NCBI RefSeq assembly: GCF_000376385.1
Contig: NZ_AQWN01000003.1
Coordinates: 124,001 to 188,000, forward strand
Direction: 5' to 3'
Length of the DNA stretch: 64,000 bases
From: Desulfurispora thermophila DSM 16022
GTDB taxonomy: Bacteria > Bacillota > Desulfotomaculia > Desulfotomaculales > Desulfurisporaceae
Below the pieces are notes generated by a model that was given only the letters and a program-made list of their open reading frames with translations, was not told the DNA's origin and did not search any database. Positions 32,415 to 41,966 of the stretch are shown piece after piece (positions within the stretch are counted from its first letter, which is position 1; each line of letters starts with the position of its first letter). Both the position numbers and the translations under genes were made by a program.

Positions 32415-33968
32415 CTAACGCCTCCGGATCACGCTCATATAACGCGCCAGTTCGCCCGGGGTGAGGCCGCCCGTGAGCAGCAGCACCAGCAAGTAGACCA
32501 GGCTGCCGCCCAGTATTTCCACAGTGAGAGCCAGGGCCGGGCTGGAAGCAAAAAGCGGCCAGGACAGGCCCTTTAGCAGGTAGATGGCCGTGGCGGCGGC
32601 CAGCCCGGCCAGCAGGGGTTTTTGCCCCTGCCGGAGCAAAGGGGTGGGCCAGCTGAGCAGCTTTTTCAGGGAATGGTAGTTGAGCAGGCTGTTCAGGAGC
32701 AGCGAGCCGCTCACGGCTATGGCTGCGCCCCGGATGTGCAGCACAGGGGTGAGCAGGCCGATGCCGGCCAGTTTGACGGCCGAGGCCAGCAGCAGGTTGC
32801 GGAAGGGCAGGTCGGCCCGGCCCAGTCCCTGCAGCATGCCGGTGAAAGTTTGTTGCAGGTAGAGGAAGGGGCCGCTTATCGCCAGAATTTGCAATGCCTC
32901 GCCCGCGGCCGGGTAACCAAATAACACGCCACAGAGTTCGTGCGGGAGCATCAAAAAAAAGACGGCGGCCGGCACACTGATGATGATGGTCAGGCGTACC
33001 GCTTCCGCAGCCCGCTGGCTCAAAGCGGGCCAGTGGCCGGCTGCGGCGGCTTCACTGATGGCGGGCAGCAATGCCGTGGCCAGGGCGATGGTGATCACAC
33101 CGGGCGTGAACAGCAGCGATTCGGCAATGCCCGCCAGCTGCCCGTAAGCCGCCGTGGCTGCGCCGGTGCTCAGACCTCCGGCCTGCAGGCAGTGGGGGAT
33201 GAGCATGGCCTCCACCGACATGATGGCCGTGGCCACCACCCGGGCCAGGGTGACCGGAACACCCAGGCCCAGCAGCCGGCGGGCGCCGCTCCAGAGCGGG
33301 CCGGTTGTGCCTGGTACAACGCCCTGCCAGCTGGCCCGCCGGGTCAGGTAAATGTAGATCATTAAACCCAGGCCGCACAGTTCTCCGCAGACTACTCCTG
33401 CTGAAAGGCCAAGAGACGCGTACACAACGCCCCTGGGCAGCAAAAGATAAGCGGCCGCCAGGCCGGTGCATACGCGCACCACCTGCTCGGCCATCTGGGT
33501 GAGGGCGGTGGGCTCCATGCGGGAGAGGCCCTGGAAAAAACCCCGGAAGACCGAGCAGAGCGACACGACGAAGACCCCGGGCAGCAGGGTCATCAGGCAC
33601 AAGTAAGCATCCGGGTTGGGGAGGATGTGGGCGCGCAGCCCGGGCAGCAGGGTCAGGAAAAGCGAATACACGGTCACGTTGGCCAAAACCACCATGGCCA
33701 GTGACTGGTGCAGGATATGTCGCACCGTCGCCCAGTTACCCCGGGCCTTTTCTGCCGCCACATATTTGGCCATGGCCACCGGGATGCCCAGGCTGGCCAG
33801 CACCTGCAGCATTACATATATAGGAAAGACCATGTTAAAAAGCCCGATTCCTTCGGGTTTTATTAATCTGACCATCCAGATCTGGTATACAAAGCCAATG
33901 AATCGGTTAAAAATACTGGCGGATAGCAATACAGCCGCGCCATATACAAAGGACTCCCGGGCGGACAT
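32415..33968 (-). CDS. spoVB: SpoVB-like polysaccharide/lipid flippase (MOP superfamily)
   Basis: The 517-residue integral membrane protein has about 14 hydrophobic segments and the MOP/MATE pattern MSARESFVYGAAVLLSASIFNRFIGFVYQIWMVR at its start. Stage V sporulation protein B and its relatives move lipid-linked peptidoglycan precursors across the membrane, for cortex synthesis in spore formers. ATG at 33968 has AGGAGGGG at good distance. It runs towards the McrC-like gene and away from the EF-G gene. A 12-bp palindrome (GTCCAATTGGAC, 32357-32368) lies in the gap between the two convergent genes. Several SpoVB paralogues exist in such genomes, so the exact role is open. Confidence 0.85.
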   Translation of the reverse strand: MSARESFVYGAAVLLSASIFNRFIGFVYQIWMVRLIKPEGIGLFNMVFPIYVMLQVLASLGIPVAMAKYVAAEKARGNWATVRHILHQSLAMVVLANVTVYSLFLTLLPGLRAHILPNPDAYLCLMTLLPGVFVVSLCSVFRGFFQGLSRMEPTALTQMAEQVVRVCTGLAAAYLLLPRGVVYASLGLSAGVVCGELCGLGLMIYIYLTRRASWQGVVPGTTGPLWSGARRLLGLGVPVTLARVVATAIMSVEAMLIPHCLQAGGLSTGAATAAYGQLAGIAESLLFTPGVITIALATALLPAISEAAAAGHWPALSQRAAEAVRLTIIISVPAAVFFLMLPHELCGVLFGYPAAGEALQILAISGPFLYLQQTFTGMLQGLGRADLPFRNLLLASAVKLAGIGLLTPVLHIRGAAIAVSGSLLLNSLLNYHSLKKLLSWPTPLLRQGQKPLLAGLAAATAIYLLKGLSWPLFASSPALALTVEILGGSLVYLLVLLLTGGLTPGELARYMSVIRRR

Positions 33969-34201
33969 GCAATCACCCCTCCTGTCATTTGTATGAGGCG
34001 CGGCGGAAAAAAATGATGTTGTTAAAATTGTTAATCTAAAAAGAGGAAAAAGTTCAAACTGTGTAGAATAACAAACGGGTGTATCCCGACACCTGAAGCG
34101 TGAACTGGCGCCGGTGGCCCGGTAACGGGCGGACTGGCGCTATAAGCATATTCATAGCAAACCCGCTATACCATATATTTACAAAAAGGAGGCCAGCAGT
34201 T

Positions 34202-36223
34202 TTGAAAAATTATCCCAGTGCCCAAATTCGCAACATTGCTGTGGTAGCCCACGGCGGGGCGGGTAAAACATCCCTGGTGGAAGCCATGCTCTTTAATACC
34301 GGAGTTTTGAGCCGGCTGGGCCGTGTGGAAGACGGCACCACCACAGCCGACTACCATCCGGAAGAAGTCTCCCGGCAGATGACCATTCATACCAGTCTGG
34401 TGCCCTGCGAGTGGAAAAATTGCAAATTAAACCTTTTAGATACACCCGGCTATGCCGACTTTATTAGCGAGGTCAAAGGCGCGCTGCGGGTGGCTGATGG
34501 CGCCGTGTTTGTGGTTTCGGCCGTGGACGGCGTGGAAGTACAGACCGAGATTATCTGGGACTTTGCCGAACAGGCCAACCTGCCCCGTATGGTCTTCATC
34601 AACAAGATGGACCGGGAAAACGCCAACTTCTACAAAGTGCTTGATGAATTGAAAGAAAGTTTCCATGCCAATTTCGCTCCTATCCAGTTGCCCATTGGTC
34701 AGGCGCTGGACTTCCAGGGTGTAGTGGACATTGTAGATCAAAAGGCCTACCGCTTTGAAAACGGCAAGGCTGTGCCCACCGACATTCCCGCCGACCTGGC
34801 CGACGCGGTGGCCGAGTACCGGGAAAAGCTGGTGGAAGCCGCCGTGGAAGCAGACGACGAACTGATGATGAAGTATCTGGAAGGTGAAGAGCTCACCCTG
34901 GAGGAAATCAAGCTGGGGTTGGCCAAAGGTGTGCAGACGGCCAAGGTGGTACCCATCTTGTGCGGCTCGGCCACCAAAAACATGGCCATTACCAACCTGA
35001 TGGACTTCCTGGTGGACAACTTCCCGGCTCCCGTTGTTGATGAGAGCAAACCCCTGGCCGTGCTGGTGTTCAAGACACTGGCCGACCCCTATGTGGGCAA
35101 GATGAACTTCGTGCGTGTCTATTCGGGCACTTTGAAGAGCGACAGCAACGTCTACAACGCTAAGAAAGAAAAAATGGAGAAGATCGGCCAGATCCTTTAC
35201 GTGCGGGGCAAAACCTCCACTCAAACCCCGACCCTGCCGGCCGGCGACATTGGCGTGCTGGTCAAGCTACAGGACACCGGCACCGGGGACACCCTGTGCG
35301 AAAAGGATAAGGCTGTTGAACTGGAAGGCATTCAGTTCCCCGAACCCACCTTCATGGTGGCCATCACGCCCAAGAGCAAGGGCGACGAGGACAAACTGGG
35401 CAACGCCATCAGCAAGATCCTGGAGGAAGACCCGGCTGTCCGCCTGCGCAAGAGCGTGGAAACCAAGGAAACCCTGCTCATTGGTATGGGCGAAATGCAC
35501 CTGGACATCATCATGGAGCGCCTCAAGCGCCGCTACGGCGTGGACGTGCTCACCGACACCCCCAAGGTGCCTTACCGCGAGACCATTCGCGCCCAGGTAC
35601 AGGTGGAAGGCAAGCACAAGAAACAGACCGGTGGTCACGGCCAGTACGGTCACGTCTGGTTGCGACTGGAGCCCCTGCCGGACAAAGAATTCGAGTTCGG
35701 CGAGGAAATCTTCGGCGGTGCCGTACCCCGCAACTACTTCCCGGCCGTGGAAAAAGGTATTCGGGAAGCCATGGCGGAAGGCGTGTTGGCTGGCTACCCG
35801 GTCACCGGCGTGAAGGCCGTGCTTTACGACGGCTCCTACCACCCGGTGGACTCCTCGGAAATTGCCTTTAAGATTGCTGCCGCCCAGGCTTTCAAGAAGG
35901 GCGCCCTGCAGGCCAAGCCGGTGCTTCTGGAACCCATCATGGAAGTGGAAGTGACTGTGCCCGAAAGCTTCATGGGTGACATCATCAGCGACTTCAACAC
36001 CAAGCGCGGCCGCATCCTGGGCATGGATCCGGCCGGCAAGAACACCAAAGTGCGGGCCCATGTGCCTCTGGCGGAAATGTACCGCTATGCCATCGACTTA
36101 AAGTCCATGACTCAGGGTCGCGGCTCCTTCAAGATGGAGTTCTACAGCTACGAAGAAGTGCCCGCCCGCCTGGCGGAAGACGTGATCAAAAAGGCCAAAG
36201 CAGCTGCCGAAGCGGAAAAATAA
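34202..36223 (+). CDS. Elongation factor G-like GTPase (FusA2-type paralogue)
   Basis: The 673-residue protein has the five-domain layout of EF-G. G motifs: AHGGAGKTSL (G1), DTPGYADF (G3) and NKMDRE (G4). Canonical EF-G has AHIDAGKT at G1, so the GG-AGKTSL variant and absence of rpsL/rpsG/tuf neighbours point to the second-copy EF-G2/FusA2 group. This may act in ribosome recycling or under stress rather than main translocation. TTG at 34202 is chosen because AAAGGAGG lies 9 bp upstream; the open frame from 34100 has no such site. A strong terminator follows. Confidence 0.88.
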   Translation: MKNYPSAQIRNIAVVAHGGAGKTSLVEAMLFNTGVLSRLGRVEDGTTTADYHPEEVSRQMTIHTSLVPCEWKNCKLNLLDTPGYADFISEVKGALRVADGAVFVVSAVDGVEVQTEIIWDFAEQANLPRMVFINKMDRENANFYKVLDELKESFHANFAPIQLPIGQALDFQGVVDIVDQKAYRFENGKAVPTDIPADLADAVAEYREKLVEAAVEADDELMMKYLEGEELTLEEIKLGLAKGVQTAKVVPILCGSATKNMAITNLMDFLVDNFPAPVVDESKPLAVLVFKTLADPYVGKMNFVRVYSGTLKSDSNVYNAKKEKMEKIGQILYVRGKTSTQTPTLPAGDIGVLVKLQDTGTGDTLCEKDKAVELEGIQFPEPTFMVAITPKSKGDEDKLGNAISKILEEDPAVRLRKSVETKETLLIGMGEMHLDIIMERLKRRYGVDVLTDTPKVPYRETIRAQVQVEGKHKKQTGGHGQYGHVWLRLEPLPDKEFEFGEEIFGGAVPRNYFPAVEKGIREAMAEGVLAGYPVTGVKAVLYDGSYHPVDSSEIAFKIAAAQAFKKGALQAKPVLLEPIMEVEVTVPESFMGDIISDFNTKRGRILGMDPAGKNTKVRAHVPLAEMYRYAIDLKSMTQGRGSFKMEFYSYEEVPARLAEDVIKKAKAAAEAEK

Positions 36224-36233
36224 GCAGGCAGAG

Positions 36234-36265
36234 AAAAGCAGCAGGTGTAGTGCCTGCTGCTTTTT
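36234..36265 (+). terminator. Intrinsic terminator after the EF-G-like gene
   Basis: AAAAGCAGCAGG pairs with CCTGCTGCTTTTT around a 7-base loop, giving a 12-bp stem and U-run 10 bp after the stop. Confidence 0.9.
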
Positions 36266-36315
36266 AGTCCAACCTGCCGGGAAATAGGTTTTCCGGCGGT
36301 GGAGAGGGGAAAAAT

Positions 36316-36498
36316 ATGCTGGCTGCACTGCTGTTAATCATAGTTTCCTCGGCCATCATCGCCAGTACGTTCACATTTGTGGCCCAGGGTTTACAGTGGC
36401 AAAACGCCCCTGCCTGGAGCAGCGTTTTCGGGGTGCTCTCTTTTCTGGGCCTGGTGCTGGCCCTGGTGGCCAGTTACACGGGGCGCAAACGTGATTAG
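36316..36498 (+). CDS. Small two-helix membrane protein, unknown
   Basis: The 60-residue protein has two hydrophobic stretches (about 2-24 and 35-54) and a basic C-terminus (GRKRD). ATG at 36316 follows GGAGAGGGG. No family recognised. It lies alone between the EF-G terminator and the convergent mutase gene. Confidence 0.6.
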   Translation: MLAALLLIIVSSAIIASTFTFVAQGLQWQNAPAWSSVFGVLSFLGLVLALVASYTGRKRD

Positions 36499-36545
36499 TA
36501 CTACAGTTTTGACGCAAGCACACCCGTTAGCCTTACGCTGAAGTG

Positions 36546-36947
36546 CTAGGCTGTCTTAACCACCGAATTGATCCAGTCCACAATTTCCTCAATGGTGGTG
36601 CCCGGAGTGAAGATCTCCTGGGCGTAGCCACCCTCTTTGAGCGCCTTAATATCGTCTTCGGGAATGGTGCCGCCGGCCATCAAAATGATGTCCTCGGCGC
36701 CATTTTCTTTGAGTAATTCCTTCACGCGGGGGATGAGGGTCATGTGTGCCCCGGAAAGGATGCTCAGCCCCACCACATCCACGTCTTCCTGAATGGCCGC
36801 CTCCACTATTTGCTCGGGGGTCTGGTGCAGCCCCGTGTAAACAACTTCCATGCCGGCATCGCGCAGACCCCGCGCTACTACCCGGGCGCCCCGGTCGTGG
36901 CCGTCCAGGCCGGGTTTGGCCACCAGGACTCTGATTTTTCTCTGCAT
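36546..36947 (-). CDS. mcmB: Methylmalonyl-CoA mutase, cobalamin-binding subunit
   Basis: The 133-residue protein is the B12-binding domain alone. [18 protein letters not shown] carries DxHxxG, whose His binds the cobalt of the cofactor, and [11 protein letters not shown] and AGGTIPEDD are the other cobalamin contacts. ATG at 36947 follows GGAGGAGGAATGG. The catalytic subunit is the next gene upstream (123 bp gap), so the mutase is split in two chains as in many Clostridia and archaea. It interconverts succinyl-CoA and (R)-methylmalonyl-CoA, in propionate metabolism. Confidence 0.92.
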   Translation of the reverse strand: MQRKIRVLVAKPGLDGHDRGARVVARGLRDAGMEVVYTGLHQTPEQIVEAAIQEDVDVVGLSILSGAHMTLIPRVKELLKENGAEDIILMAGGTIPEDDIKALKEGGYAQEIFTPGTTIEEIVDWINSVVKTA

Positions 36948-37070
36948 GAACCATTCCTCCTCCAGATAAGGTTTGTGCTTGCTCTCATGAAGGTCGGGTG
37001 ATGAAGTTACAGCTGCTGGCTGCTTGGTGGATGAAAGCGTGTCGTGTGCAGTGCTGGCTGGTTATTTAAT

Positions 37071-38732
37071 TTAAAAGATGGGCTTTTCTTTGTATTCGCC
37101 AAAGACCTCTTTCAACACCTGGATGATCTCGCCTTCGGTGGCGTAAGCGCGCACGCACTCCAGAATGTAGGGGATGAGGTTTTCCGGGCCTTCGGCGGCC
37201 TTGCGCAGGGCGTCCAGAGTTTCCCGCACCCGGATGTTGTCCCGCTCGCGGCGCAGCTTTTGCAGGCGCTCCACCTGCTCTTTTTCAATCTGCGGGTCGA
37301 TTTTCAGGATCTCAATTTCCAGCTTTTCGTCCGGGTTGGCAAACTCGTTCACGCCCACCACAATGCGCTGCTTTTTGTCCACGGCCCGCTGGAACTGGTA
37401 GGCGGCGTCGGCGATCTCCTGCTGGAAGAAGTTCTGGTCGATGGCCTTGAGCACGCCGCCCCTTCTTTCTATTTCCGCGAAATATTTTTCCGCTTCCTCT
37501 TCCATCTTGTTGGTCAGGGCCTCCACATAGTAGGAACCGGCCAGGGGGTCGATGACATTGGGCACACCGGTTTCGTAGGCCAGGATCTGCTGGGTGCGCA
37601 GCGCGATTTGCACGGCCTTTTCCGTGGGCAGAGCCAGCACTTCGTCCATAGAGTTGGTGTGCAGCGACTGGGTGCCGCCCAGCACGGCGGCCAGGGCCTC
37701 GTAGGCGGTGCGCACAATGTTGTTTTCCGGCTGCTGGGCCGTCAGGCTGCAGCCCGCGGTCTGGGTGTGGAAGCGCAGCAGCCAGGAGCGGGGGTCCTTG
37801 GCCCCGTATTTTTCCCGCATGTGGCGGGCCCAGATGCGGCGCGCGGCCCGGTACTTGGCGATCTCTTCAAAGAAGTCGATATGGGCGTTGAAGAAGAAGG
37901 ACAGGCGGGGGGCGAAGTCGTCCACATTCAGGCCGGCGGCTATGCCGGCTTCCACATAGGCGAAGCCGTCGGCCAGGGTGAAGGCCAGCTCCTGTACGGC
38001 GGTGGCTCCGGCCTCCCGGATGTGGTAGCCGCTGATGCTGATGGTGTTCCACTTGGGCACATATTTGCTGCCGTACTCAAAAATGTTTGTGATCAGGCGC
38101 ATGGAGGGCTCGGGCGGGAAGATCCAGGACTTCTGGGCGATGTACTCCTTCAGGATGTCGTTTTGAATGGTGCCCGTGAGTTTTTCCGAGGGCACGCCCT
38201 GCTTTTCCGCCGTGGCGATGTACATGCACCAGAGGATGGCGGCCGGCGCATTGATGGTCATGGATGTGCTGATTTTGTCCAGGGGGATGCCGTCGAAAAG
38301 AATTTCCATGTCCTGCAACGAGTCAATGGCCACCCCCACCCGGCCCACTTCGCCGAAGGCCCGGGGGTGGTCGCTGTCGTAGCCCATGATGGTGGGCATG
38401 TCGAAGGCCACGCTCAGTCCGGTCTGGCCGTTGGCCAGCAGGTATTTATAGCGCTGGTTGGATTCCCTGGCGGTGGCGAAGCCGGCAAACTGGCGCATGG
38501 TCCAGAGCCGCCCCCGGTACATGTTGCGCTGTACACCGCGGGTGTAGGGGTACTCGCCCGGCATGCCCAAATCCCGCTGGTAATCGAAGTCGGGCAGGTC
38601 CAGAGGGGTGTACAGGTCCTTGACCGGCATGGAGGATACCGTCTCAAATTTAAAGTCCCGGTCCTTCATCTGGTCCCTTTTTTCCCGCCAGCTGTCGTAG
38701 GCCTGTTTGATTTCCGCGCTTTTATCACACAT
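37071..38732 (-). CDS. mcmA: Methylmalonyl-CoA mutase, catalytic subunit
   Basis: The 553-residue subunit has the substrate-site segment [43 protein letters not shown] and the [20 protein letters not shown] motif. It lacks the C-terminal cobalamin domain, which is encoded separately at 36546. ATG at 38732 follows AAAGGAGCG. MeaB and CobO, needed to protect and to make the adenosylcobalamin cofactor, are encoded directly upstream. No methylmalonyl-CoA epimerase gene is seen in the window. Confidence 0.95.
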   Translation of the reverse strand: MCDKSAEIKQAYDSWREKRDQMKDRDFKFETVSSMPVKDLYTPLDLPDFDYQRDLGMPGEYPYTRGVQRNMYRGRLWTMRQFAGFATARESNQRYKYLLANGQTGLSVAFDMPTIMGYDSDHPRAFGEVGRVGVAIDSLQDMEILFDGIPLDKISTSMTINAPAAILWCMYIATAEKQGVPSEKLTGTIQNDILKEYIAQKSWIFPPEPSMRLITNIFEYGSKYVPKWNTISISGYHIREAGATAVQELAFTLADGFAYVEAGIAAGLNVDDFAPRLSFFFNAHIDFFEEIAKYRAARRIWARHMREKYGAKDPRSWLLRFHTQTAGCSLTAQQPENNIVRTAYEALAAVLGGTQSLHTNSMDEVLALPTEKAVQIALRTQQILAYETGVPNVIDPLAGSYYVEALTNKMEEEAEKYFAEIERRGGVLKAIDQNFFQQEIADAAYQFQRAVDKKQRIVVGVNEFANPDEKLEIEILKIDPQIEKEQVERLQKLRRERDNIRVRETLDALRKAAEGPENLIPYILECVRAYATEGEIIQVLKEVFGEYKEKPIF

Positions 38733-38843
38733 ATCTTGTTCGCTCCTTTCTAACTAACTGAAACCCGGCACTCCAGGTGGGTTCGCGCAGGCAAGGCACA
38801 TCCGCTAAGTCAACACCGTAGTGCAAATTTTTACATTGTGGGT

Positions 38844-39785
38844 TCAATGCAGAATGTTCCGCAACAAGATGCCGGCCGCCGTGTAAGGGTCCAGCTGGCG
38901 GCTGTAGACCTGCTCCAGCAGCGGGGCGGCCTGGCTGTCCCCCTGCACGGTATCCACAATCCGCTGGCGCAGGCTCTGGTGAACAATGTCCACCAGCTCT
39001 TGCTGCAGCCTCTGCCGTTGCTTTTCCCGCCATTTATCGCTCAACATGCTTTCCCGCTGGTGCCGCTGCAGTTCCTGCCACAGCTCGGCAATGCCGGTGC
39101 CCTGCAGGGTGGAGGTTAGAACCACCGGCGGCCGCCAGCCGTTGAGCAGGGGGCTCAAATCCAGCATGCCTTCGATATCGACCTTGATCTTTTCCGCTCC
39201 CCCCAGGTCGCATTTATTGATCACAAAAATGTCGGCTATTTCCATGATGCCCGCCTTGATGGTCTGGATGTGGTCGCCGGCTCCCGGCGTGAGCACCACC
39301 ACTGTGCTGTCGGCGTAATTCATAATGTCCAGTTCGGACTGTCCCACCCCCACGGTTTCAATGATGATCACCTGGCAGCCGTAGGCGTCCAGCACCTTGA
39401 CCACATCCTTGGTGGCCCGGGCCAGACCTCCCAGATTGCCGCGGGTGCCCATGCTGCGGATGAAGACGCCTCTGTCCAGGGCGTGCTCCTGCATGCGAAT
39501 GCGGTCACCCAGCAGAGCACCGCCCGAAAAAGGGCTGCTGGGGTCCACGGCGATGATGCCCACCGTCAGGCTTTCCCGCCGTATCTCTCTGGTCAGTTCG
39601 TCTACCAGAGAGCTTTTGCCGGCGCCCGGCGAGCCGGTTATGCCGATCACAAAGGCCCGCCCTGTGTGCGGGTAGAGGTCGCGCAAGATCTCCTGCCGGC
39701 CGGGGTCTTCATTTTCCACCAGGGTGATCACCCGGGCCACGCTGCGCCGGTCACCCTGCAGTACTTTGGCAGCCAGTTGTTGCAA
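38844..39785 (-). CDS. meaB: MeaB, G-protein chaperone of methylmalonyl-CoA mutase
   Basis: The 313-residue SIMIBI-class GTPase (ArgK/MeaB) has the P-loop GITGSPGAGKSSLVDEL near 48-65, DPSSPFSGGALLGDR, ETVGVGQSE and NKCD. MeaB controls loading of adenosylcobalamin into the mutase and rescues inactivated enzyme. The start is TTG at 39785 with GGGGTGACG upstream. The mutase gene follows after 111 bp. Confidence 0.93.
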   Translation of the reverse strand: MQQLAAKVLQGDRRSVARVITLVENEDPGRQEILRDLYPHTGRAFVIGITGSPGAGKSSLVDELTREIRRESLTVGIIAVDPSSPFSGGALLGDRIRMQEHALDRGVFIRSMGTRGNLGGLARATKDVVKVLDAYGCQVIIIETVGVGQSELDIMNYADSTVVVLTPGAGDHIQTIKAGIMEIADIFVINKCDLGGAEKIKVDIEGMLDLSPLLNGWRPPVVLTSTLQGTGIAELWQELQRHQRESMLSDKWREKQRQRLQQELVDIVHQSLRQRIVDTVQGDSQAAPLLEQVYSRQLDPYTAAGILLRNILH

Positions 39786-39825
39786 TTTTCGTCACCCCCT
39801 GATTTCACTGCGGAATATTGCATCT

Positions 39826-40356
39826 TTAGTACTCAATACCCTCCCGGGCCGGTACGCCCTGGTAATAGGGATGCTTGTGCAGCGTCATTTCGGTTACCAG
39901 ATCGGCTGCGGCAATGATTTCCGGCGGTGCATAGCGCCCGGTGAGCACAAGTTCCATATGCTCAGGCTTATTCTGGATCAGCTCCAGCACAGCATCGAGG
40001 GGTACCAGACCGTAGTCCAGGGCTACGTTGATCTCGTCCAGGATGATCAGGTCGTACTGGTTTTGCATTATAGCCTGGCGGGCTTTTTCCAGCCCGATCA
40101 AGGCCTGGGCTTTGTCCTCGGGTTTGGGGCCATCTTTGCAAACAAAGTTGGGCAGGCCGGCCTGGATTATCTCAAACCCCGGCAGGTTTTTGACGGCATT
40201 GAGCTCACCGTAGGTCTTCCAGCCCTTCATGAACTGGATCATCAACACCCGGTAGCCGTGTCCGGTGGCCCGCAGCCCCATTCCCAGGGCGGCGGTGGTT
40301 TTGCCTTTGCCATTGCCTGTATAGACCTGGATACACCCTTTCTCTTTCAGTGACAT
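39826..40356 (-). CDS. cobO: Cob(I)yrinic acid a,c-diamide adenosyltransferase, CobO/BtuR type
   Basis: The 176-residue CobA/CobO-family enzyme attaches the adenosyl group to cobalamin. Its ATP loop VYTGNGKGKTTAALGMGLR is near the N-terminus, and ILDEINVALDYGL is a typical central motif. ATG at 40356 follows AAGGAG at a slightly long distance. As first gene of the mutase group it should supply adenosylcobalamin to the mutase. Confidence 0.93.
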   Translation of the reverse strand: MSLKEKGCIQVYTGNGKGKTTAALGMGLRATGHGYRVLMIQFMKGWKTYGELNAVKNLPGFEIIQAGLPNFVCKDGPKPEDKAQALIGLEKARQAIMQNQYDLIILDEINVALDYGLVPLDAVLELIQNKPEHMELVLTGRYAPPEIIAAADLVTEMTLHKHPYYQGVPAREGIEY

Positions 40357-40740
40357 GGGTGGGCCATCACTCCTTGCAGGTTTTTAAATTTAGATCAATA
40401 TGCAACATTTACAATATTTATAATTGTCAGACAGATAAGTAAATAATGCAATAACTGTGCCCGTTGGGGACGAGAAGAAGTAGGGTAAGCGGGAGAAAAG
40501 GGGCCTGTTCAGAAATTGTCAGCCGGGTGGACAGGTGCGGGGTGGAGGTGCTGTGTGAAAGTGGGGATGGGTAACTGGAAGGCGCGGCTGTCTACTTGGT
40601 GGTCATTTAGTTAATTGGCCGGGTGCGGAAAGCGATGGAGTGCAGGGAAGCCGGAGAAATAAAAAAGGGGAAAATGGCGGAACAGGTCCTGTGCTGGTTC
40701 TGTATATGAATGTAAACATATTCTAATTTGGTGAAAACAA
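40357..40740. other. 384-bp stretch without a gene
   Basis: It lies between the divergent start of cobO and the end of the small membrane protein gene. I looked for a cobalamin riboswitch ahead of cobO (GCCACTG box on the minus strand) and found none. Short ORFs here lack ribosome binding sites. Confidence 0.6.
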
Positions 40741-40770
40741 AGATGCCTACCCGGTGGGAGGCATCTTTTT
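40741..40770. terminator. Bidirectional hairpin over the end of the small membrane gene
   Basis: AGATGCCT and AGGCATCT form the stem around a GC-rich loop, with T-runs on both sides (TTTTT on +, TTTGTTTT on -). On the minus strand it overlaps the stop codon of the gene at 40747 and ends the HGD-like operon. Confidence 0.75.
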
Positions 40771-40959
40771 GCGCCAGAACAAATATACAATCAAGCCCAG
40801 CCCCACAAAAACCAGGGCAAAGAGCCCCCATGCGAGCACTTCGCTGACCGGGCGGCCGGAACGGTAGGTGTCCCAGGCCACCCAGATGCCGCTGCCCAGC
40901 ATGAAGAGAAGTATGGCGTAATTTATGAACAGGGCCAGATAGGTGTAATCAGTAGACAT
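40747..40959 (-). CDS. Small membrane protein at the end of the HGD-like operon
   Basis: The 70-residue protein has two transmembrane stretches (about 8-29 and 41-63) and a basic tail. ATG at 40959 has AAGGTG 8 bp upstream, and the gene starts 13 bp after the activase stop, so it belongs to that operon. No family recognised; it could anchor a partner to the membrane. Confidence 0.65.
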   Translation of the reverse strand: MSTDYTYLALFINYAILLFMLGSGIWVAWDTYRSGRPVSEVLAWGLFALVFVGLGLIVYLFWRKKMPPTG

Positions 40960-40972
40960 GTGTTTTCACCTT

Positions 40973-41929
40973 CTAGATGTTGTCCCAGCGCTGGCAGCGG
41001 GAGCCCCAGCGGCCAATGACTTTACCTTCCTCCAGGATCTCTACAATCTCGCAGCTGTTGGGACAGCCGGTACACTCAAAGCTGCCCGTTTTGTAAGGCA
41101 AATCGGCCACGTGGAAGCCCTTGAAACTGGTGCTGCCCTTGCGGGCGGCCTCCTCCTGGGCCAGGTAGGCGGCGCCGATGGCGCCCATCACGTTGTAATA
41201 CTTGGGCACGGTAACGGGCAGGCCCAGGGCTCTTTCAAAGGCGGCCTTGATGCCCTTGTTGGCGGCCACGCCTCCCTGGAAGACCACCGGGGGCAGAATT
41301 TCCTTACCCTTGCCCACGTTGTTCAGGTAGTTGCGCACCAGGGCTTCACACAGGCCGTTGATGATGTCGGCAATGGGAAAGCCCATCTGCTGCTTGTGGA
41401 TCATGTCGGATTCGGCAAACACCGTGCAGCGGCCGGCAATGCGCACCGTGTTCTGGGAAGAGATGGCGATATCGCCAAAGTCGGTAATGGGTATACCCAG
41501 GCGGGCGGCTTGCTGGTCCAGGAAGGATCCTGTCCCGGCAGCGCAGACAGTATTCATGGCGAAGTCGGTGACCACACCGTTGCGGAGGATGATGATCTTG
41601 GAGTCCTGGCCGCCGATTTCCAGCACGGTCTGCACATCGGGCACGATCTGGGCGGCCGCCACGGCATGGGCGGTGATCTCGTTCTTGATCACGTCCGCTC
41701 CTACCATCACGCCGGCCAGGTAGCGGCCGCTGCCGGTGGTGCCGGCCGCCAGCACTTTTACCCTCTGGCCGTACTCCTGGTTGATTTGGGCCAGGCCCTG
41801 CTGGATGGTTTCAATGGGGCGACCGCGGGTGCGCAGGTACAGGCCGGTAATCACTTCGCGCTGCTGGTTGATCAATACGATGTTTGTGCTGACAGAGCCT
41901 ACATCGATTCCCAGAAATGCTTCGATCAT
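40973..41929 (-). CDS. 2-hydroxyacyl-CoA dehydratase activase-type ATPase (HgdC/BcrD family)
   Basis: The 318-residue ASKHA-fold ATPase has GIDVGSVSTNIVLI, EIGGQDSK, NTVCAAGTGSFLDQQA and GRCTVFAESDMIHKQQ. The Cys of the last two motifs hold the [4Fe-4S] cluster shared by the dimer in HgdC. Such proteins drive single electrons into a dehydratase or reductase at the cost of ATP. A C-terminal CTGCPNSCEI motif adds three cysteines not found in plain HgdC, perhaps for a second cluster. The partners are the two HGD-like proteins encoded upstream in the same operon. Confidence 0.88.
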   Translation of the reverse strand: MIEAFLGIDVGSVSTNIVLINQQREVITGLYLRTRGRPIETIQQGLAQINQEYGQRVKVLAAGTTGSGRYLAGVMVGADVIKNEITAHAVAAAQIVPDVQTVLEIGGQDSKIIILRNGVVTDFAMNTVCAAGTGSFLDQQAARLGIPITDFGDIAISSQNTVRIAGRCTVFAESDMIHKQQMGFPIADIINGLCEALVRNYLNNVGKGKEILPPVVFQGGVAANKGIKAAFERALGLPVTVPKYYNVMGAIGAAYLAQEEAARKGSTSFKGFHVADLPYKTGSFECTGCPNSCEIVEILEEGKVIGRWGSRCQRWDNI

Positions 41930-41966
41930 AGTAAGACCCTTTCTCTTTATTCCTAGTAAATATAGT

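Noticed and set aside
37044-38753. Plus-strand ORF of 569 codons opposite the mutase gene
   Set aside because: It mirrors the methylmalonyl-CoA mutase gene, which has complete motifs; high GC makes such antisense frames stay open.
40357-40740. Cobalamin riboswitch ahead of cobO
   Set aside because: The conserved GCCACTG box was not found on the minus strand of this stretch.
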